From NCBI GenBank assembly GCA_013115125.1, contig JABANN010000027.1, positions 57,006-121,005 on the forward strand: 64,000 nt of DNA, read 5' to 3'. The translations under genes were made by a program, and so were the position numbers. Shown piece after piece: positions 1 to 12,693 of this stretch (within the stretch, counting starts at the first letter, position 1; the number at the start of each line of letters is the position of its first letter). The DNA comes from Perkinsus olseni. Lineage: Eukaryota; Perkinsozoa; Perkinsida. Under the pieces are notes generated by a model that saw only the letters and a list, made by a program, of their open reading frames with translations, was not told the origin of the DNA and ran no database searches.

Positions 1-208
1 AGACCCAGCCTTGCAAGGATCAAGTCTGTCAGCATATGTCATACTGCCCGATGAGTCTTTCTCTTCTCCTCGCCTCTCTGTCTTTCGTCGAGGTACAACA
101 ACAGTAGTTGCGTTATGGAGGTAACGGGGTGGAGGGAAAGGGGAGTCTGGTCAAGATGCATGGTGAAAGAAATCGATACTTCGAGTGCCTGTGCTGCTGC
201 GTGAGCTC
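1..208. other. Window edge upstream of the PhyH-like gene
   Basis: Short leader-like sequence before the first recognisable coding exon. No gene, RNA or repeat is recognised in it. Confidence 0.4.
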
Positions 209-1569
209 ATGTCAAGTCTAACCGCGAGAGGGGGGTTGGCAGCTGTCGAGAGAACACTGTTTGATAGCTGCGGATACCTAGTACTCCGAAGAGTATTCGA
301 TAAGGAGGAGATTAGGGAGCTCGACGGCCTTTTCGATAAGTACAGCTTGAACGGCAATTGTCGCGCGGTCAGATGGTCTCCGTGTAGGTACTCGGCGGAC
401 TTCGTGACGAGAGGTGAGGGTGTTAGTACAGCCCATAGTGACTTTTTTAAGGGAGGCTCTGGTCGGTTCGACTATGGACAAGTCTTGCAGGCAAGCGTTC
501 GGAGCCAGCGCCTTGTTGTTGTTGGGTTGGTACTGCTGACATATTTCAGAAGTGGACGCAGGAGTCTTCAGTGTGCGCGGGTATCTTTGAGCATCCTAGG
601 TTGAAGCCGGTGATACAAGAAATCTGTGGGGAGGTAGTAAGAACGAGTGGTGTGGACCACGTGCGCCTTTCATCCTTGGCTTGAGGGCTTCCGATTGGAT
701 CATCTGCCACTAGCCTTCGAGCAGCATCCTGGCGGAGAGGGTTTCGACCTTCACGGTGGACGGCTGCTGCCCTCTGGCCACCTCAACTATCCAGTACTAT
801 ACACGTGAGTTGCTCGGGTGAGATCACCTCTCAGAGGTGACCTCTGGTTCTTTTCCCTCATTCGATGCGGTCCGACCGAAGGATCGATAACGAGTGGCCC
901 TCGCCGAAATCTCCAGGCAGCTTCCTGCTAGACGAAGGCGTCGGCATGAATGGGCGAAACGGTCGTAGGATTATCGCAAGGAGTGGTATGCAGGTCCGTG
1001 GACAACACGTCAGTGCAGTGCAGTTTGTTAACAGTATCGATTGCTATTACTGATATGCCTCTGGGAGAGGGAGGCTTCGTCACACTACCTGGCTCTCACA
1101 AAAGTAGCTTCCCATTGACAGACGACATCAGACACGCCAGGCATGCAGCTGTGAAGGATATGCTGGTAATCAAGGGGTTTCAGTAGAGACACTGTCACGC
1201 CCGCATCCTTTTAGGTGCAACCAGCTCTAGAAGCCGGCGACGTTCTCTTGTTTACCGAGGCATTGATACACGGCACTCTGCCATGGAAGGGACGCCATAC
1301 GAGGCGGACGCTACTGCTACGCTTCGCGCCCCCTACCTGTGCATACGCCAGAGGGTCCTATTATTAGCTGCTGGTGTTCTCGCGGTTGAGATCATTTGAC
1401 CAGGTATCTCGAGACTTCTGCTGAAGTCAGTAACCTCGACCTACCGGATTCCGTCAAGGAGATGCTCAAGCCGCCATATCATCCCCGCTTCGACCGCTCC
1501 GCTGCTGTGAAGAGATCCCCGGACCAGCTTGACTACGATGAGAGAGTTTTTGGTCGTCCTTATTACTAG
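209..1569 (+). CDS. Phytanoyl-CoA dioxygenase (PhyH)-family 2OG-Fe(II) oxygenase, spliced
   Basis: Probable non-haem iron, 2-oxoglutarate-dependent oxygenase of the PhyH family. The first exon carries the family's N-terminal helix region (residues like GYLVLRRVFDKEEIREL). Later exons carry a block with LHGGRLLPSGHLNYPVLY (about 690-803), the core strand and turn TDMPLGEGGFVTLPGSHKS (about 1050-1105), the distal part EAGDVLLFTEALIHGTLPW (about 1230-1290) with the putative iron histidine in IHG, and a tail ending with PPYHPRFDR, which is typical of one algal/bacterial PhyH subfamily. The ATG at 209 is the first methionine in a frame that otherwise opens from a GTG at 185. Exons are joined by short GT-AG introns, for example from 804. 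The reading frame shifts near 680-690 without a clean intron, so a missed junction or a sequence error is possible there. The substrate cannot be predicted. Confidence 0.72.
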
Positions 1570-1669
1570 TGCCGGTTCATGTATCATCACTCTGCCGTTT
1601 CCATAACGCAGTGTTGCGTGCCTTGAAGATCCCAAACGGTACTACTATCATCTCAGTTATATATCTTTC

Positions 1670-2338
1670 ATGCTTCATCAAGACGGTGAAGCTGGCCAGA
1701 CCTCCGTCACAGCGCTAGGAGGCCCTCCACAGCCAGCTACGAGTCTCAGGTGGCACATGGCCCTTGGCCTTGCAGCCCTGGCGGCTGTCCAGTCCACTGT
1801 GGCGCTGGTCCAGGCTGAGCAAACAGCCTCCTCCAACTCGAGGCGTGACGGCTCTCCAGTTGATGATGATGTTTTGGTGGGAAGCGTTTTCCACGATCGC
1901 ATCACTACGCCCTGTTCTCTCCGTCAGGTGACCGCTCAGCCTTACCGTTGCGCTGCTGCCAGCATGCCCTCTGGGTCAATGAGTAGTAGTCGAGCTAGGG
2001 CTGCTCCCAGCACAGTGGCGTTCCAGTGGGGTACTAGGGCTAGGGGTTCCGTCGGACCGCCTGAGCTCTATCATCACAGGGCCTGACTTCGCTGATTCCG
2101 TTTGCAACTCCTTATGTGGTGGATTGCCTCCTGCTCATCTCGAAGAGGCGTCCTCGAGCAAGTAAGCTGGCGCCCTTGCTCTCCACATCAACGTCGCCGT
2201 GCTAGGACCGAGGGTGATGGCACTGAGGGCTCCGCAAGGCCCTTGCATGCTGCGGAGATTGCGGCTCTGGCCCTGGTTACTGGCATGAGCCTCATGGGCT
2301 GTGCTTACTCGGTCAAGTTACTGTGTCGGAAGAAGTAG
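1670..2338 (+). CDS. Hypothetical small membrane protein, spliced
   Basis: Not a recognised family. An ATG at 1670 opens a frame with a hydrophobic stretch around residues 30-48 (MALGLAALAAVQSTVALVQ), followed by a hydrophilic serine/arginine-rich segment. The likely last exon, ending at the TAG at 2336-2338, has a second hydrophobic helix (AAEIAALALVTGMSLMGCAY) and a very short basic tail ending in CRKK. The layout suggests a small two-helix membrane protein with a dilysine-like cytosolic end. The two parts are in different frames and must be joined by one or more introns in about 1930-2215; these were not resolved. It lies between the PhyH-like gene and the kinase gene, on the same strand. 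The existence of a gene is moderately supported by the paired hydrophobic helices; the exact structure is uncertain. Confidence 0.4.
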
Positions 2339-2529
2339 CAACAGCAGTAAGAGCCCCCCTTGACGGACCGGCCTCTCAGGTGTAAATGTAGACTGTGTAC
2401 CGGACATTATCAGCTCGTTAAACGCCTCGGTAGGGCCCATTGTGATGCAGTGGAAGGGTGGTATGAGTGGCGTGTTGCTTCGTTATCCTACTGTGCTCCT
2501 GTCTCCCCTGCAGGCCTAGCACGGTGCTG

Positions 2530-4081
<1,552 letters not shown>

Positions 4082-4300
4082 GCTCAGTGGTTATAACAGG
4101 AGCGACACATGTTCAATTGCCTGCAGAGAAAACTCATCATAAATTGCTTTTTTACTAGGGACAGCTTTACTGTTGCGTTGAGTCCATTTCGCAGTCACGC
4201 CAGCTCTTCCCTTGTTAGCGTTTACTGTCGGTTTCTCAACCACCCGTGGCCTCCTAGACGACGGTCATTACCATCATCATCAACTCCATCATAGCCACTA

Positions 4301-4549
4301 ATGCCACAGACAATGTCGTCCGCTGAAGGGAAGCCTGAGCTCAAGATACCGGGCTTGAAAAGCGACAAGGAGGCTGGAGAGGAGGAGAACCATAGAGAGA
4401 GAAGCAGCTCTTATATTGCAAGAGGATACGCGGCATGTGAATCTCGTAAGGGAATCTTAGGTCGACTCAGGAAGATACGCGAGGGGTTGGATACCTCCCC
4501 GCCGCTGAATCCCTGGATTTTGGAGAGACGATTGTTTTTCAGCGTGTGA
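4301..4549 (+). CDS. Possible N-terminal exon of the NAPRT gene, or a separate small ORF
   Basis: An ATG-initiated, charged frame (lysine/glutamate-rich, for example KPELKIPGLKSDKEAGEEE) lies just upstream of the NAPRT start at 4587. A good donor (GTAAGG at 4446) and an acceptor after a pyrimidine tract (CAG ending 4542) would splice it in frame into codons leading directly to the NAPRT methionine, giving an N-terminal extension of about 60 residues. NAPRT homologues usually start close to the TDLYQ motif, so this extension is optional and could instead be an upstream ORF or untranslated leader. Confidence 0.35.
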   Translation: MPQTMSSAEGKPELKIPGLKSDKEAGEEENHRERSSSYIARGYAACESRKGILGRLRKIREGLDTSPPLNPWILERRLFFSV

Positions 4550-4586
4550 CGGACATGCGTTCTCTCGATTACGCTGCGACAGCGAG

Positions 4587-7189
4587 ATGGGAGAGCCTCA
4601 TTCCGACATCATCGAGGCGACCTTCACTGACCTCTACCAGATCAGCATGGCCTATGCTTACTGGTAGTCGGTGCTTCTCCTCGTCATTCTCGCCTACCTA
4701 GGAGCGAATCCTATTTAGGAAGTCCGGCAAGGAGAAGGAGCATGCGGTTTTCGATGTCTACTTTCGGAAGTGCCCGTTTGGGGGAGAGTTCACTGTTTGT
4801 GCGGGTACGGCAGGCTAAGGGACCGACAACGTTGCTTTTCAGAGAATCAATAACCGCTCTCCTTGTCCTCTCTTTTTGAATGCTCTCCTTGTCCTCTCTT
4901 TTTCAATGCTCTGTTCGTCCTTTCTTGTTGAATGCTCTCCTTGTCCTCTCTTTTTCAATGCCCTGTTCGTCCTTTCTTGTTGAATGCTCTCCTTGTCAGG
5001 TATTGATGAGGTCGTGCGATACGTTAACACCTTCCGGTTCACGCAGCTCCACATCGACTACCTGCAGGTCGGCTCGCCTGTGCCTCCACCACTACCGTAT
5101 GATATTTGGTCATTTTCAGAGTCAAATGCCGGAGGCCGACCCCGAATTTTTCCAGTATCTTCTAACGCTAGATGCCAGTAACCTAACCATCCATGCCGTC
5201 CGAGAGGGAGATGTAATACCCCTACTGGCGGATCGGAGTCTGCGGTCCACCGTGATAAGCTCAGTTCGTCTTCCCCCGAGAACCGGTGCTCCGAGTGGCT
5301 GGCCCTCTGATCGTCTGTCAGCTCATGGAGACTGCTATCCTCAACTTGGTCAACTTCCCCTGTTTAGTACGACCGACGGATCTCTCGGGAATTCGCATCG
5401 CTCTTCTTCAGGTCGCTACGCAAGCGGCGCGTTTTCGAATAGCTGCCGGAGACGACGCTCAGTTGCTCGAGTTCGGCGCTCGTCGTGCTCAGGGCCCCGA
5501 TGGTGCGCTCACTGCTAGCCGATACGCCTACGTTGGGGGCTTCGATGGTAGGGGTACCGGAGCTATCAGAGCGTGTGGGACGGGCTGATGCTGCAGGCAC
5601 CTCCAACGTGAAGGCTGGCCATGTATTTGGTATACCCATTGCTGGTACCCATGCTCACGCCTTCGTCAACAGTTTCCATTCACTTGAGGACCTCGACGAG
5701 GACACGAGGATGTCCCCAGATCGTAGGGGCGAGGGACAGCCGTAGTAGTAGCTGTTCATGTGCTTGCTTTCCGTCAGCTGAATCCCTCACGGCCAAGGTT
5801 AACACGCATGAGTTCGAACAGGCTTGCATCAGCGCTCGCGAGGAGCTGTGCGAGGCGATAGGCTTCCAAGTAGGAGGATGAGGTGTCAGCGAGGAGGTTG
5901 ACGAAGGAATCTTTAGGTCAACTGCTGCAACGATGGCGAGCTGGCGGCCTTCATTCGCTACGCCCAAGCGTTCCCTACCAACTTCCTCGCACTTGTCGAC
6001 ACATATGAGACCATCCTCTCCGGAGTCCCCAACTACCTCAGTGTGGCCCTCGGCCTTTGGAGGTTCGCTCAGATCCAAGCCGTCGGCATCCGCTTGGATA
6101 GTGGCGATCTCGCGTGAGTGTATTTTCGTGGCGCGGTGACGGTATGTTGTGATGCTGCCAGGTACTTGAGTATGAGAGCCCGGGAGGTGTTCTCGACTGC
6201 TGCTGATGCTTTTGCCAACGAAGGGTTCCAGTTCATAGCAGGATGTGAGCTCACCAGTCATGAGTCTGCTTGTGTTCATACCGTTTCCCCCAGCTCGGAT
6301 TGTGGCCTCCAACGACATCAATGAAGCTGTACTGCTCTCGCTTCACGACCAACCTCATTCTATCGACTCCTTCGGTATCGGGACGAATCTCGTCACCTGC
6401 CAGGCTCAGCCGGCGCTTGGAATGGTGTAGGGAAGCAGGTGGCTCCATCGTGTGCCTTGGCAGACTTTCGCGTATCCTTAGGTACAAGCTGGTCGAACTC
6501 AATGGTCAGCCTAGGATGAAACTGTCACAGGATTTCGAGAAACAAGGCGTTCCGTCAAGGAAGGCAGTCTATCGATTGTAGCACTCCTCTGAGCCGTTAA
6601 GTCTGCACCGCACGTGCCGTTGTGGTGGTTTCCTCAGATACGGTCAGGACGGCATGGCCATCCTTGACATCATGCAGGGCGAGGAGGAGCCCGTCCCCCA
6701 GCCCAACACCAAGGTCTTCTGTCGTCATCTATTCGACGAACAGAAGAGGTACGTCTGCTTTCAACCCCCTTCGCTCCCGTAAGCTTCCGGTTTGCGACGT
6801 CAGGTGCTACGTGACGCCGAGGAAGGTTGAGCCCTTGCTGATATGCGTGTGGAAGGATGGTAGTAAAAGTCACTACTGCTGGAGCTTTCCTCCTCTCGTC
6901 ACCGATGAGACTGTTCAGGCAAAGCAGTCCATCTGACATCGTCCCCTCGCACGAAGGAGAACGATCGCCCCGACATTCACAGCGCAAAGCAGCACTTCAA
7001 CGAGTCGAGAAAGACCTTCAGAAAGGACCATCTCAGGCCGACTAACCCCACGCCGTACGTCATAGGGCCTCGTGTTGTGCTGCTGGAGGGGCCGGATCTG
7101 GCAGGTACAAGGTTAGCACTTCAGCCGAGTTCTTCGACTTCTTCCGCCGTTTCTGGCAAGAGACTGCTCCCGTGAAGGAGTTCTCGTAA
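4587..7189 (+). CDS. NAPRT: Nicotinate phosphoribosyltransferase, spliced
   Basis: Catalyses ATP-assisted conversion of nicotinate and PRPP to nicotinate mononucleotide, the entry step of the Preiss-Handler NAD pathway, in the cytosol. The exons follow the eukaryotic NAPRT order closely: [13 protein letters not shown] at the start, [124 protein letters not shown], then NPTPYVIG and the terminal [15 protein letters not shown]. The phosphate-binding and catalytic blocks ([25 protein letters not shown]) are all present, so the enzyme should be active. The methionine at 4587 fits the family length; an upstream extension from 4301 is possible. About ten short introns are seen, one enlarged by a tandem repeat (4805-4999) and one carrying the shared motif (6114-6161). 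Confidence 0.93.
4850..4999 (+). repeat. 26-bp tandem repeat in a NAPRT intron
   Basis: About five to six imperfect 26-bp units of two alternating kinds, one with AATGCTCTCCTTGTCCTC and one with AATGCTCTGTTCGTCC, fill most of the intron 4805-4999. Each unit is a pyrimidine tract like the intron's own 3' end. The last unit ends in CTCTCCTTGTCAG and supplies the acceptor. Confidence 0.85.
6121..6140 (+). repeat. Shared intronic motif, copy 2 (NAPRT intron)
   Basis: TATTTTCGTGGCGCGGTGAC lies inside the 48-nt NAPRT intron 6114-6161, matching the kinase and coiled-coil gene introns over the core TTTCGTGGCGCRGTGAC. Confidence 0.7.
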
Positions 7190-8220
7190 AATAGATTATT
7201 GCTACTATGGTCGTCTGCTGCTGCTGCTGCTCCTTCTGCTTCCCACACCGATGGCTACGGAACCGAAGGTGCTGATAATGTTGTTTGTAGTAATAGTAGT
7301 AATAATGATGCGATCAAGTCGCTCCCATATTCACCTCCTGCCTCCTCCCCCTAGAGAAGAGCAATGAGAGCCATTGAGCCTCCGAGACATTACATTTCTT
7401 CATCATCATCATCGTCAGCATCGTCGCCTAATAGGGCGTGTTGTTACTCCAGTATTCATACTCGCGTCAGTGTCTCGCGTCAGCAAGTTAATCAAGGCTA
7501 CTAATCATTGATTAATCCCCATCATCACCACGGTCAAACTCTTGACGGCTGGGTAAATCTTCAGGGTTCAAATATTTGCAAAATCGTAGTACGCTGCCCT
7601 CACACCTGCTCAACTCGAGAACTTGGACTGGGTGTTTCAGGCCAATCAAAAATTCCAGTGTTCCGGTACCAGATTGGTTGGGAAATCGATTAGTCGGGCG
7701 AGCGCTAAATGGTCGAACGCGTGCGCATGATCGGTTGATCCTCCTTCCCATACAACCCTTGCCTTGCTGCGTCGTTATCATGCTGTCGCGGCCGAAGGCT
7801 ACTCCAGCTGTTATAGGAATATCATCAACTTATTATTGGGAACGTCAGCGAGAACTGAGGGATCTACTGGGAGAGGGGACCGATTATACTGAGTAGTACT
7901 GGCAGGGTGTAGCGGCTTCGTGGGTCTGTCGTCTTCACTGTTTACGCTCAATAGTTGCTCGCTGGGGAATCTCGTTTATATCGAATAATTTGGTATCACT
8001 ATGTGCGGCACGTGTGGACGCGTACTACCACACCCATAGCAAGTTTTACTTTGCTTCGGCAGGGGACAACCCGATCCGACGCGCCGCTTTTGTCGTCGGC
8101 GAAATGCGTGGAGAATACAGCCGTTAGATTGAACGGTATTGCCTCAGGACGGTCTTAAGTCGGAGGGATCATGGCGGTCTTCGATTGAGGAATCTTTGGC
8201 TTGACGACGAGGATGGTAAG
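7190..8220. other. Intergenic region downstream of NAPRT
   Basis: Starts with CTG/TAG/CAT-rich low-complexity sequence (about 7205-7430). No protein family, tRNA or mobile element recognised. Short open frames at 7508-7900 lack codon or motif support. Confidence 0.4.
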
Positions 8221-9335
8221 ATGAGTACGATCAGAATAGTCCGACCACATCGTGTAGTTTTTTGGAGAGAAATTTCCGTAAAATTCCTCTTGGCTTCGAG
8301 AAAACGAGAAAAATCTCGCTTGTCGCAGTTCAGTGTCGATGTGAGGTACGACGATATTTTTTCTACACTGAGGACGAACAGGAATCGTTCAGATCGTTTG
8401 TTCTTCAGAGGGATCTGGTTCGTTCGACTGCTGCTGCGCCGATGGTAAAGACGGTGGATGCTTGTCTCTCACTCTGGAAAAGACGTGAAAAGCGTTATCG
8501 AGCTGCGCGGTGTGGTGACGTCCTTTCAGGCCGTCTACAGTGGCGTCGTCGCCTTTTACCCCGAATCGTGTAACGGCGAGGTTCCTACTAAGGCCGACGG
8601 TTCGATTTGAACCAATGGTCCAAGTTCGCTTCTGTGACCGTCCAGAGACCCATTCTGAAGACCAGGAGAATTCTACGGCAACTCCTCATTCACCCCTCCC
8701 GAGTTCCGACCCCGAAGGCACTGCGGAGCTCCCGCTAGTCGGAGACGACTCCGATCATCGCAAGTGCGTGCCTTCTGAGACTGCCGAGCGTCTGCGCCCT
8801 TCCATTCCTGACTGGCAGGGCATCGTGCTCGAAACAGGTGGGTTGGATTAGGGCAAATCTCGCTGGACTTTCCGTCTTCGTTAGAGAGTGTGGTAAAGGA
8901 TTTTGACGGCCATTCTGCCCTACGGGAAAAGGCGTATTCTTCATCCGATGATCTCAAGTCGATGGCCCATCTCATGGGCGTCGAACCGTCGAGGCCGCGG
9001 TACGGACGGGACAGGTGAGCGCTCGTTGGTGGTGCAGCTGGCGTTGAGTTCAACAGCAGGTCGGTGACGGTGTGCGACTTGGAAGAGTATATGGAAAGTC
9101 TGCGGTCACCTAGGCGAGGCTCGGCAACATCCCGCATTTCTCGCGGACGAGACTCCCCATTGTGTGGGTAAGTGGTGTTGCTGTAGGGTCATTCTCTGTT
9201 GTTCTGTGTATTGCTGTCTCCTGCAGGGAACGGTCAAAGTTAGACGACGATGACGACTACGACGATTCTGATTCTGAAGAGAACATTCTGGCGAGAATGG
9301 AAGCTATGGGGTGTGATATGGATCTGGAAAATTAG
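8221..9335 (+). CDS. Hypothetical protein with acidic C-terminus, spliced
   Basis: Unrecognised gene, supported by a chain of exons joined by short GT-AG introns. A frame with FFYTEDEQESFRSFVLQRD (about 8345-8400) splices at about 8485/8540 into VRFEPMVQVRFCDRPE, then a Ser/Thr/Pro/Glu-rich segment ending at a clear donor (8841). The next exon has KAYSSSDDLKSMAHLMGVE, the next DLEEYMESLRSPRRGSAT, and the last ends in a run of aspartates followed by ENILARMEAMGCDMDLEN and a stop at 9333-9335. There is no domain I can name; the phrases around VRFYxEDE recall small uncharacterised protist proteins. The start is uncertain: the ATG at 8221 or at 8615 could be used. Confidence 0.5.
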
Positions 9336-10994
9336 TTGTGGAGCGTAGTGGTGATGATGATGAATATGGAGATGGATACACTCAGACAGTGTCTCTTCAA
9401 TTTTGCCAACTAATTGACTAATTACCGAGTATTTAGTTTACCCTTTTTGACGTCTCTAGCAACAGTCGAAGCTCAGCGGCAATCGACGGTGGTGTTGCTT
9501 CTGCTCTCCACGTGGAGTAACACCATCATATCGCAAGAAGCGCGAGAAGTACAGAAAGCGCTCGTCGCTCTCGTGTCTTCAGCTGATGCCCCTATCCAGT
9601 GTATAACCGACACAGCTGCTGCTGTTGCCGAACATACTATAACCGCGTAGTGCCGTTTTCCATTCGGTGCCACGCTGTGGCTTCATCTATGCTGCTGCAT
9701 CATTATTGCGTCGTCATCATCGTGGTCGTCGTCGTTTGTCATCTACAGCGTTTCCTAGGCTATTATTATCATAACAACAATCATGAGTGGATGTAGGCTT
9801 ATGGCCACCTGTCGATTAGTGGTAGCGTATATAGGTTTGTCTCATCCTGCCTGCCGCTTTTACCACACGTTTTTTCTCAAGATTTCCGAGTCTCCGAATT
9901 CTCATCTATCTCTGTCATAAGCCGAGGGGCTTTCAAGTGAGTGCGCTCGAACGGTTGCAATTTCTGTGACTGAGACATTTCCCTTGTATACCGTCGTCGA
10001 CGCCGCCAGGCCGTTGATTCTGCCCCCTGAAGCGTCAGTTGTCGCTAGTGCTGATGATACCGTTGTCAGTGTTGATGACGGAACAGGAAAAGGAGTAGGA
10101 GCTCCATTGTTGCCTCACATAAACTGGTTCGGTATCATTACCAAGTGTCATATAATCATTGCAGTTCCATTCATACTACTGCACCGGCTCCGTCACGTAC
10201 CCTTATGATAGTAGGAGGCTCTCATTAACGCCGAAACGAAGTATACACCAGTTGCCGCTGCCTTCCCGGAGTCTGCCGCCACGATGGTGCATGGTAGCTC
10301 GTCGGCGCTTTAGTGAAGGAGAAGCTGTACGCTAGGGTACGAGACTTCGTATTGTATTTGTAATATTTTCTCGTGGGTCACGTATTTCTCTTAGTGATCC
10401 AAGTATTAGTCATCAATTATCTGTCAGTCATTTCCTCGTTGTCCGTCCGAGCTGTCACTCACGTTTGTCGATCGGCTATTGTCTTTTCTGTTTTCGATTT
10501 CTGGAGGTGGGCGATCTCAGACGCGAAGCATGAGTCATGCAAGTCCAAGTAGTTTGCCGAGGTGATTTTTTATAACCCTGCTTTGCCCACTGTGGCAGTT
10601 GTAGTTGGTCGTCCATAGCCAAGTGGAGGGAATGTTACTGTCGTCTTCGTCACGAACACAACCGTACATCTGCTCCCACAATTATCTATTTTCGGAAGGT
10701 TGGCGATATCTACACAGTGGTGTTGTAGTTAGGCAGGTGAACGAGCAGAGTGAAGAGGCGTGCTTTATCTGGAAGGCCAGTGGCTGGCTTCCAGTCGGAT
10801 TGTGATGATCATCTTGTACTCTTGCATCTCACTCCGTCTTCGATTCTTCCACGAGTGTCGTCAGTGTAATCGTTATTCCCGGGGCCTGTCCCAAGCGAGT
10901 CTCTCACGAACAGGAGATTCGGTCATCATGTGTGTGTTGAGTTGATTATACTGGGTTCATGGGGAGGTGGTCCTGAGAACTGTCATAATTTTCT
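9336..10994. other. Long stretch with no recognised gene
   Basis: Several short open frames (for example 9414-9650, 9966-10208, 10605-10805) occur, but none shows a family motif or a convincing exon chain. Scattered TCA/CGT-rich simple sequence. No RNA gene or inverted terminal repeats seen. Confidence 0.4.
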
Positions 10995-12355
10995 GTGTTG
11001 CATCATCACGCGGAGATCATCGGGCCTGCTCTGGCCGTAGTCACCGTCCACAGTCTGCTGGATCTGATTGAAATGGCCGTCAAACCGTGCGCGTCCTTGT
11101 CGTCTTATTTCGACCGTCAGCGCTTACTCACAGAAGCGAGAGACGGGCGACAGCGGCCTGTGGTGGACGAGGGACTACCTCCTGGCTATGAGTAACACCA
11201 GCTTTCCGATAACCGAGCGCTAATCGGACTGCGGTAGTCTTGGTGGGCCCACATCATTGATCCAGGTATCGTGAATGCCCCGTGGCGAACGGTGCAACGG
11301 TGATTTATCACCGCTCGACCCAGGTCGTAGTGTCGCCCAGCGTGCGACGACTGGGGCGAAGCCACAATGGCAAGTACACTTACCTCTTCATGTGAGCTCG
11401 AACAGTGATCTTTCAAATGGATGGTGTAGTCCAGGTACGCTGATGCCAACCTGTTTCGGGAAGTGAGTGGGACAGGAAGTGTTTTCGAGTTGTGGGCTCT
11501 CATAGGTGCTCAGTGCACTGATCCCCACTTACGGTAGGAGTTCCAAAATAGGATTGGTGCGTCTCAGGGTAGCCTTGGCAGGTGCACGGCAACTCAGTTT
11601 AGCTCGCCCCCTTCCGGGCTTGTCAGATTGACGACACGAGAGCCCGCTCACTTTGCTATCGCTAACAAAAAGACCAAGTTCCTCTCAGGTGAAAAAGATT
11701 CTTCTGTTCCGAAAATGCCCCACCTAACAATTTGTTCGTGTTGCCAGGCTCACTTTTAAGGGCAAAAGCGAGCATACTCCAGGCGAGTTATTACGACCCG
11801 TCGGACTACCAATTCTCGAGGACAGGGACGCCATGCGACTTCTGTGTGCCATTGCGAGCACCAAGTGAATGGATGTATGGTTGCTGCGGTGCGCTTGACG
11901 CTAAAACGATCGCCCCTATTCGACGACTCTCGCACTTCCGAGCGACACCACTTAATTTGGTTGGTATAGCCGACTTCTTGAGTTGCGGTCTGTTGGTGTG
12001 TATCGGACTGGAGTTACACGCGTACACAACGCTGATAGGAGTATACCTCACATTAAGAACAAGCCTGAACAACACTTCAAGCTCACGAGTCGTGCATCAT
12101 CTGGTTGTCCTCAGAATGGATTTACCCGCTAGCGATGTACATACTGATCGTGTAGCGATGATTAAACCCGACAGCAGCATCGAGGGCGATTCTGACAGCG
12201 TCACAACCACCTTCTCAGCTATTTACAATGCATCTAAGAAGGGCGCCGTCGATGAGGTAACAAACGAGTATACCTCGCCGGTGCGTGTCCCCCATTTGAG
12301 AGACTTCTCAATTCGCGTTACTCCTTCACAAAAACTCGACATTTTAACCGTCTAA
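10995..12355 (+). CDS. Unrecognised spliced gene (hypothetical)
   Basis: I do not recognise the product, but a consistent exon chain can be read: VTVHSLLDLIEMAVKP and RPVVDEGLPPGYE (to about 11191), an intron to about 11266, YRECPVANGATVIYHRSTQ and SHNGKYTYLFM (to about 11391), an intron to about 11434, YADANLFRE, an intron to about 11539, EFQNRIGAS and LTTREPAHFAIANKKTK (to 11690), then an intron to 11748. After that two frames are open: one runs to a stop at 12353-12355 (over 200 codons) and the other reads LLRPVGLPILEDRDAMRLL before stopping near 11867. Either could be the true continuation. No signal peptide or membrane helix is evident in the secure exons. Function unknown. Confidence 0.38.
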
Positions 12356-12693
12356 AAATGAACAATAACCTAAATTGCTTTGATGAGAGTTGCACCATAG
12401 CCCACATTATAGAATAATCACAATGAGCAGGGACGCTACCGAAAAATCTGTTATAATTAACCGCTCAGTATTACCATCACCCAATACTCCTCGTAAGGAG
12501 TTGAACTCATCGAAGTCGCACACCCATGTTAATGGAGTGGACTAAACCTCCGAGTGGATGTGGTATATACGTCATCATCACGGTTTAGGGTTTTGTCAAG
12601 AGTACTCTTGTGAATGAAAGGAAATCACTACATAAGTGATCCTGTTCGAGTACAGTCGACAGGGGTTTGTGACGCCTCAGCGCCTGACTGTGT
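12356..12693. other. Intergenic region mostly occupied by 204-bp element copy 1
   Basis: About 100 bp of AT-rich sequence precedes the repeat at 12457-12660. The ankyrin gene begins within about 40 bp of the repeat's right end. Confidence 0.5.
12457..12660 (+). repeat. 204-bp dispersed element, copy 1
   Basis: Matches 17381-17584 over its full 204 bp with about ten substitutions and no gaps by eye (about 95 percent identity). It contains the perfect 14-bp palindrome CAAGAGTACTCTTG (12597-12610), a hairpin ATCACT-ACATA-AGTGAT near the right end, and a TTTAGGG telomere-like heptamer at 12584-12590. No open frame of note, no clear target-site duplication. Confidence 0.88.

Noticed and set aside
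8485-8540. A fourth copy of the shared intronic motif (GCGCGGTGTGGTGAC)
   Set aside because: It is also inside a likely intron and partly similar, but lacks the TTTCG part and needs a gap, so it was not counted.
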